From positions 2,008,001 to 2,072,000 of the forward strand of contig NC_021184.1 in assembly GCF_000233715.2 (NCBI RefSeq): a stretch of 64,000 bases of DNA, read 5' to 3'. The stretch's first letter is position 1, and each line of letters starts with the position of its first letter. Positions 62,682-64,000 of this stretch are shown in pieces. Below the pieces are notes generated by a model. The model was given only the letters and a program-made list of their open reading frames with translations, was not told the origin of the DNA and searched no databases. Both the position numbers and the translations under genes were made by a program. Origin of the DNA: Desulfoscipio gibsoniae DSM 7213. Its GTDB lineage: Bacteria > Bacillota > Desulfotomaculia > Desulfotomaculales > Desulfallaceae.

Positions 62682-63772
62682 CCCAGTTCCCTCCCAATAA
62701 CCCGGGCCGGCCGGTCGGCAGCCAGTACTTCACCCTTCATGTTTAAAAGTGCCGTACCTACAACAAGCTTCCCCTGAACATGGATCGCGGCTCTGGCGCT
62801 AGCCCGCTGGGCGGCTAGATCAAGTACTTTGGTTAGTCTCTCTTGGGTTAAAATATCTACAATGGCTTCGGTGGTGGTGCAGGCCAGAACATTTGACACG
62901 ATAGCTGGCCCGGCACCCAGTGACGCGGCCAGCGCAGCCAGGGTTTCCTGCCGGGCGTCTGCCACTTTGCTATGGGTGTGAAAAATCCCTGCGGCTATTT
63001 TAATTAGCTTGCCGTGGTGCCCCCACAGCAGAACTTTTTTAATTCCCCTGGCCACACAGCCCTCCAACATAAAGCCTACAAAATTGCTCATTTCCACCAC
63101 TGCCTTTTCCGGCAATCCCTGATTGGTGGCCCATCTTACCCCCATGCGTCCGGGGGTAAGCACCACCTGATCATACCCGTGGGCTACCGCCATATCAATC
63201 AAGGGAAGAAGAGAATTTTTAAAAGCCTCTTCGGACATGGGGCGAACGATGCCAGTGGTGCCTAAAATGGAAATACCGCCCACAATACCCAGCCGTGGGT
63301 TCAGGGTGCGCCGGGCCACTGCTTCGCCGCCCGGTACGCTAATAGTGACCGTACATCCCGTATCGGGGGGGATAACCTCGGCCAGGGCGTTGTTAATCAT
63401 CCACAGGGGTACGGGGTTGATGGCGCTCTGACCTACCGCAACTTGTAAACCAGGTTTGGTAACCGTACCCACACCTTCCCCGCCCTGGATAGTGATGGTT
63501 CCGTCATGGGTTCTGCTAATTGAAGCGATTATTTCCAAACCATGGGTAACGTCGGGGTCATCTCCGCCATCCTTGATAACCACTGCCCCCTGGCCGTCTG
63601 GTATTTTGATATAACGATTGATGGGCACCGTTATTTTTCTGCCCTGTGGGTTGGTAACCGTTAATTGATTATGGTATTTATTTTTAAACAAGGCTAATGC
63701 GGCTGCTTTTGCTGCTGCGGCTGCACAGGCCCCTGTGCTGATCCCTGATTTGAGCTTTTGATTACCGGTCAT
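62663..63772 (-). CDS. cbiD: cobalt-precorrin-5B C1-methyltransferase
   Basis: A 369-residue CbiD, first gene of the operon: SGISTGACAAAAAKAAALAL, VVIKDGGDDPDVTHGLEI, GGEGVGTVTKPGLQVAVG, INPVPLWMI, GGISILGTTGIVRPMSEEA and LLWGHHGKLIKIAAGIFHTH. ATG 63772 follows AAGGAGAAACAGC. Upstream are two hairpins but no recognised riboswitch. Confidence 0.93.
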   Translation of the reverse strand: MTGNQKLKSGISTGACAAAAAKAAALALFKNKYHNQLTVTNPQGRKITVPINRYIKIPDGQGAVVIKDGGDDPDVTHGLEIIASISRTHDGTITIQGGEGVGTVTKPGLQVAVGQSAINPVPLWMINNALAEVIPPDTGCTVTISVPGGEAVARRTLNPRLGIVGGISILGTTGIVRPMSEEAFKNSLLPLIDMAVAHGYDQVVLTPGRMGVRWATNQGLPEKAVVEMSNFVGFMLEGCVARGIKKVLLWGHHGKLIKIAAGIFHTHSKVADARQETLAALAASLGAGPAIVSNVLACTTTEAIVDILTQERLTKVLDLAAQRASARAAIHVQGKLVVGTALLNMKGEVLAADRPARVIGRELGWHISL

Positions 63773-64000
63773 GCTGTTTCTCCTTGACAGCCTGCCTGGC
63801 CCGGTGAAGCCGGCAGGCTTTCCTCTTCATATTTTCTTTTCACAAATAAACCCGCTCCGCATGAAAAGAACGGGTCTTCTTTCATTAATTGATAAAGAGC
63901 CTTTGTGTGCAAGCTGTATTAAAAATAATGGAACCGGGTTTGGCCCGGGTAGTATGCCTGTTATGTTTGCGGCTCAATTATGTGCATTTTTTACAGCCAG
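63773..64000 (-). promoter_or_regulatory. cbiD leader with two hairpins
   Basis: Hairpin 1, ACCCGTTC/GAGCGGGT with a T-rich tail (63,875-63,844 on the minus strand), looks like a terminator. Hairpin 2, AGCCTGCC/GGCAGGCT (63,819-63,789), lies just before the ribosome site. An attenuator or the tail of a riboswitch expression platform is possible, but I see no cobalamin-aptamer consensus in the 125 bases that remain before the window ends. Confidence 0.45.

Noticed and set aside
63876-64000. Cobalamin riboswitch upstream of cbiD
   Set aside because: No recognisable B12-box or aptamer core in the visible part; it may lie beyond the window, so it is not claimed.

Overview
The window looks like a chromosome segment of a strictly anaerobic, spore-forming Firmicute of the Desulfotomaculum/Pelotomaculum type (Peptococcaceae). 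The reasons are a class II (ATP-independent) benzoyl-CoA degradation cluster, several sporulation or germination genes (spoVB-like, a spoVM-like micro-gene, a SleB-type hydrolase), Firmicute-type families (UPF0182, TIGR04086, DUF3786, DUF4264), AAGGAGG-type ribosome binding sites, frequent TTG/GTG starts, and the anaerobic cobalt-early cobalamin pathway. The genus is inferred, not proven.

Region 1 (1-22,900, + strand) is the aromatic-ring degradation locus. It opens with the 3' end of bamA (ring hydrolase), then the dienoyl-CoA hydratase and the hydroxyacyl-CoA dehydrogenase. Two tandem paralogous blocks of the tungsten benzoyl-CoA reductase complex follow. Block 1 is bamB1-C1-D1-fdhD-bamE1-bamF1. 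Block 2 is bamB2-C2-D2-(decayed fdhD)-bamE2-bamF2-bamG-H-I. In-frame UGA codons at conserved positions show that bamE1, bamF1 and bamF2 are selenoprotein genes that a standard gene caller would truncate; bamE2 has Cys at the same site. The two bamD genes are almost identical while their neighbours are far more diverged, which points to recent gene conversion. bamB2 differs from bamB1 in the active-site segment, and bamF2 carries a winged-helix tail where bamF1 carries a ferredoxin tail. Both blocks end at the same long-hairpin repeat. BamBC should reduce the aromatic ring, with BamD, E, F and GHI as a membrane-free Hdr/MvhD/Nuo-like electron supply, presumably by flavin-based electron bifurcation or confurcation.

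Region 2 (23,000-36,500, mostly - strand) is housekeeping and conserved-hypothetical: a UPF0316 membrane protein, a GT4 glycosyltransferase with an exported partner, a radical SAM protein, phosphofructokinase, an alpha/beta hydrolase, UPF0182, a GalT-like transferase with a perfect Fur-type box upstream, ddl, tRNA-Trp, an uncalled 59-residue gene, a cysteine desulfurase remnant, and panB preceded by its own promoter, a structured leader and a terminator.

Region 3 (36,500-56,400) holds an EF-G paralogue, spoVB, surE, a DUF4264 protein, folE, a TPR protein, several small genes including a 21-residue spoVM, a DinG-type helicase with an exonuclease domain, meaB with an extra C-terminal domain, trxB, a methyltransferase, adk, tRNA-Pro(CGG), a small starch-binding-domain protein, DUF3786, a P-loop/Asp23 fusion and a LysM-SleB cell wall hydrolase.

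Region 4 (56,389-63,772, - strand) is a compact cobalamin operon, cbiD-E-T-L-F-G-H-J-X-C. Most junctions overlap by four bases. One of them (cbiG/cbiH) only makes sense if cbiH starts at a CTG codon.
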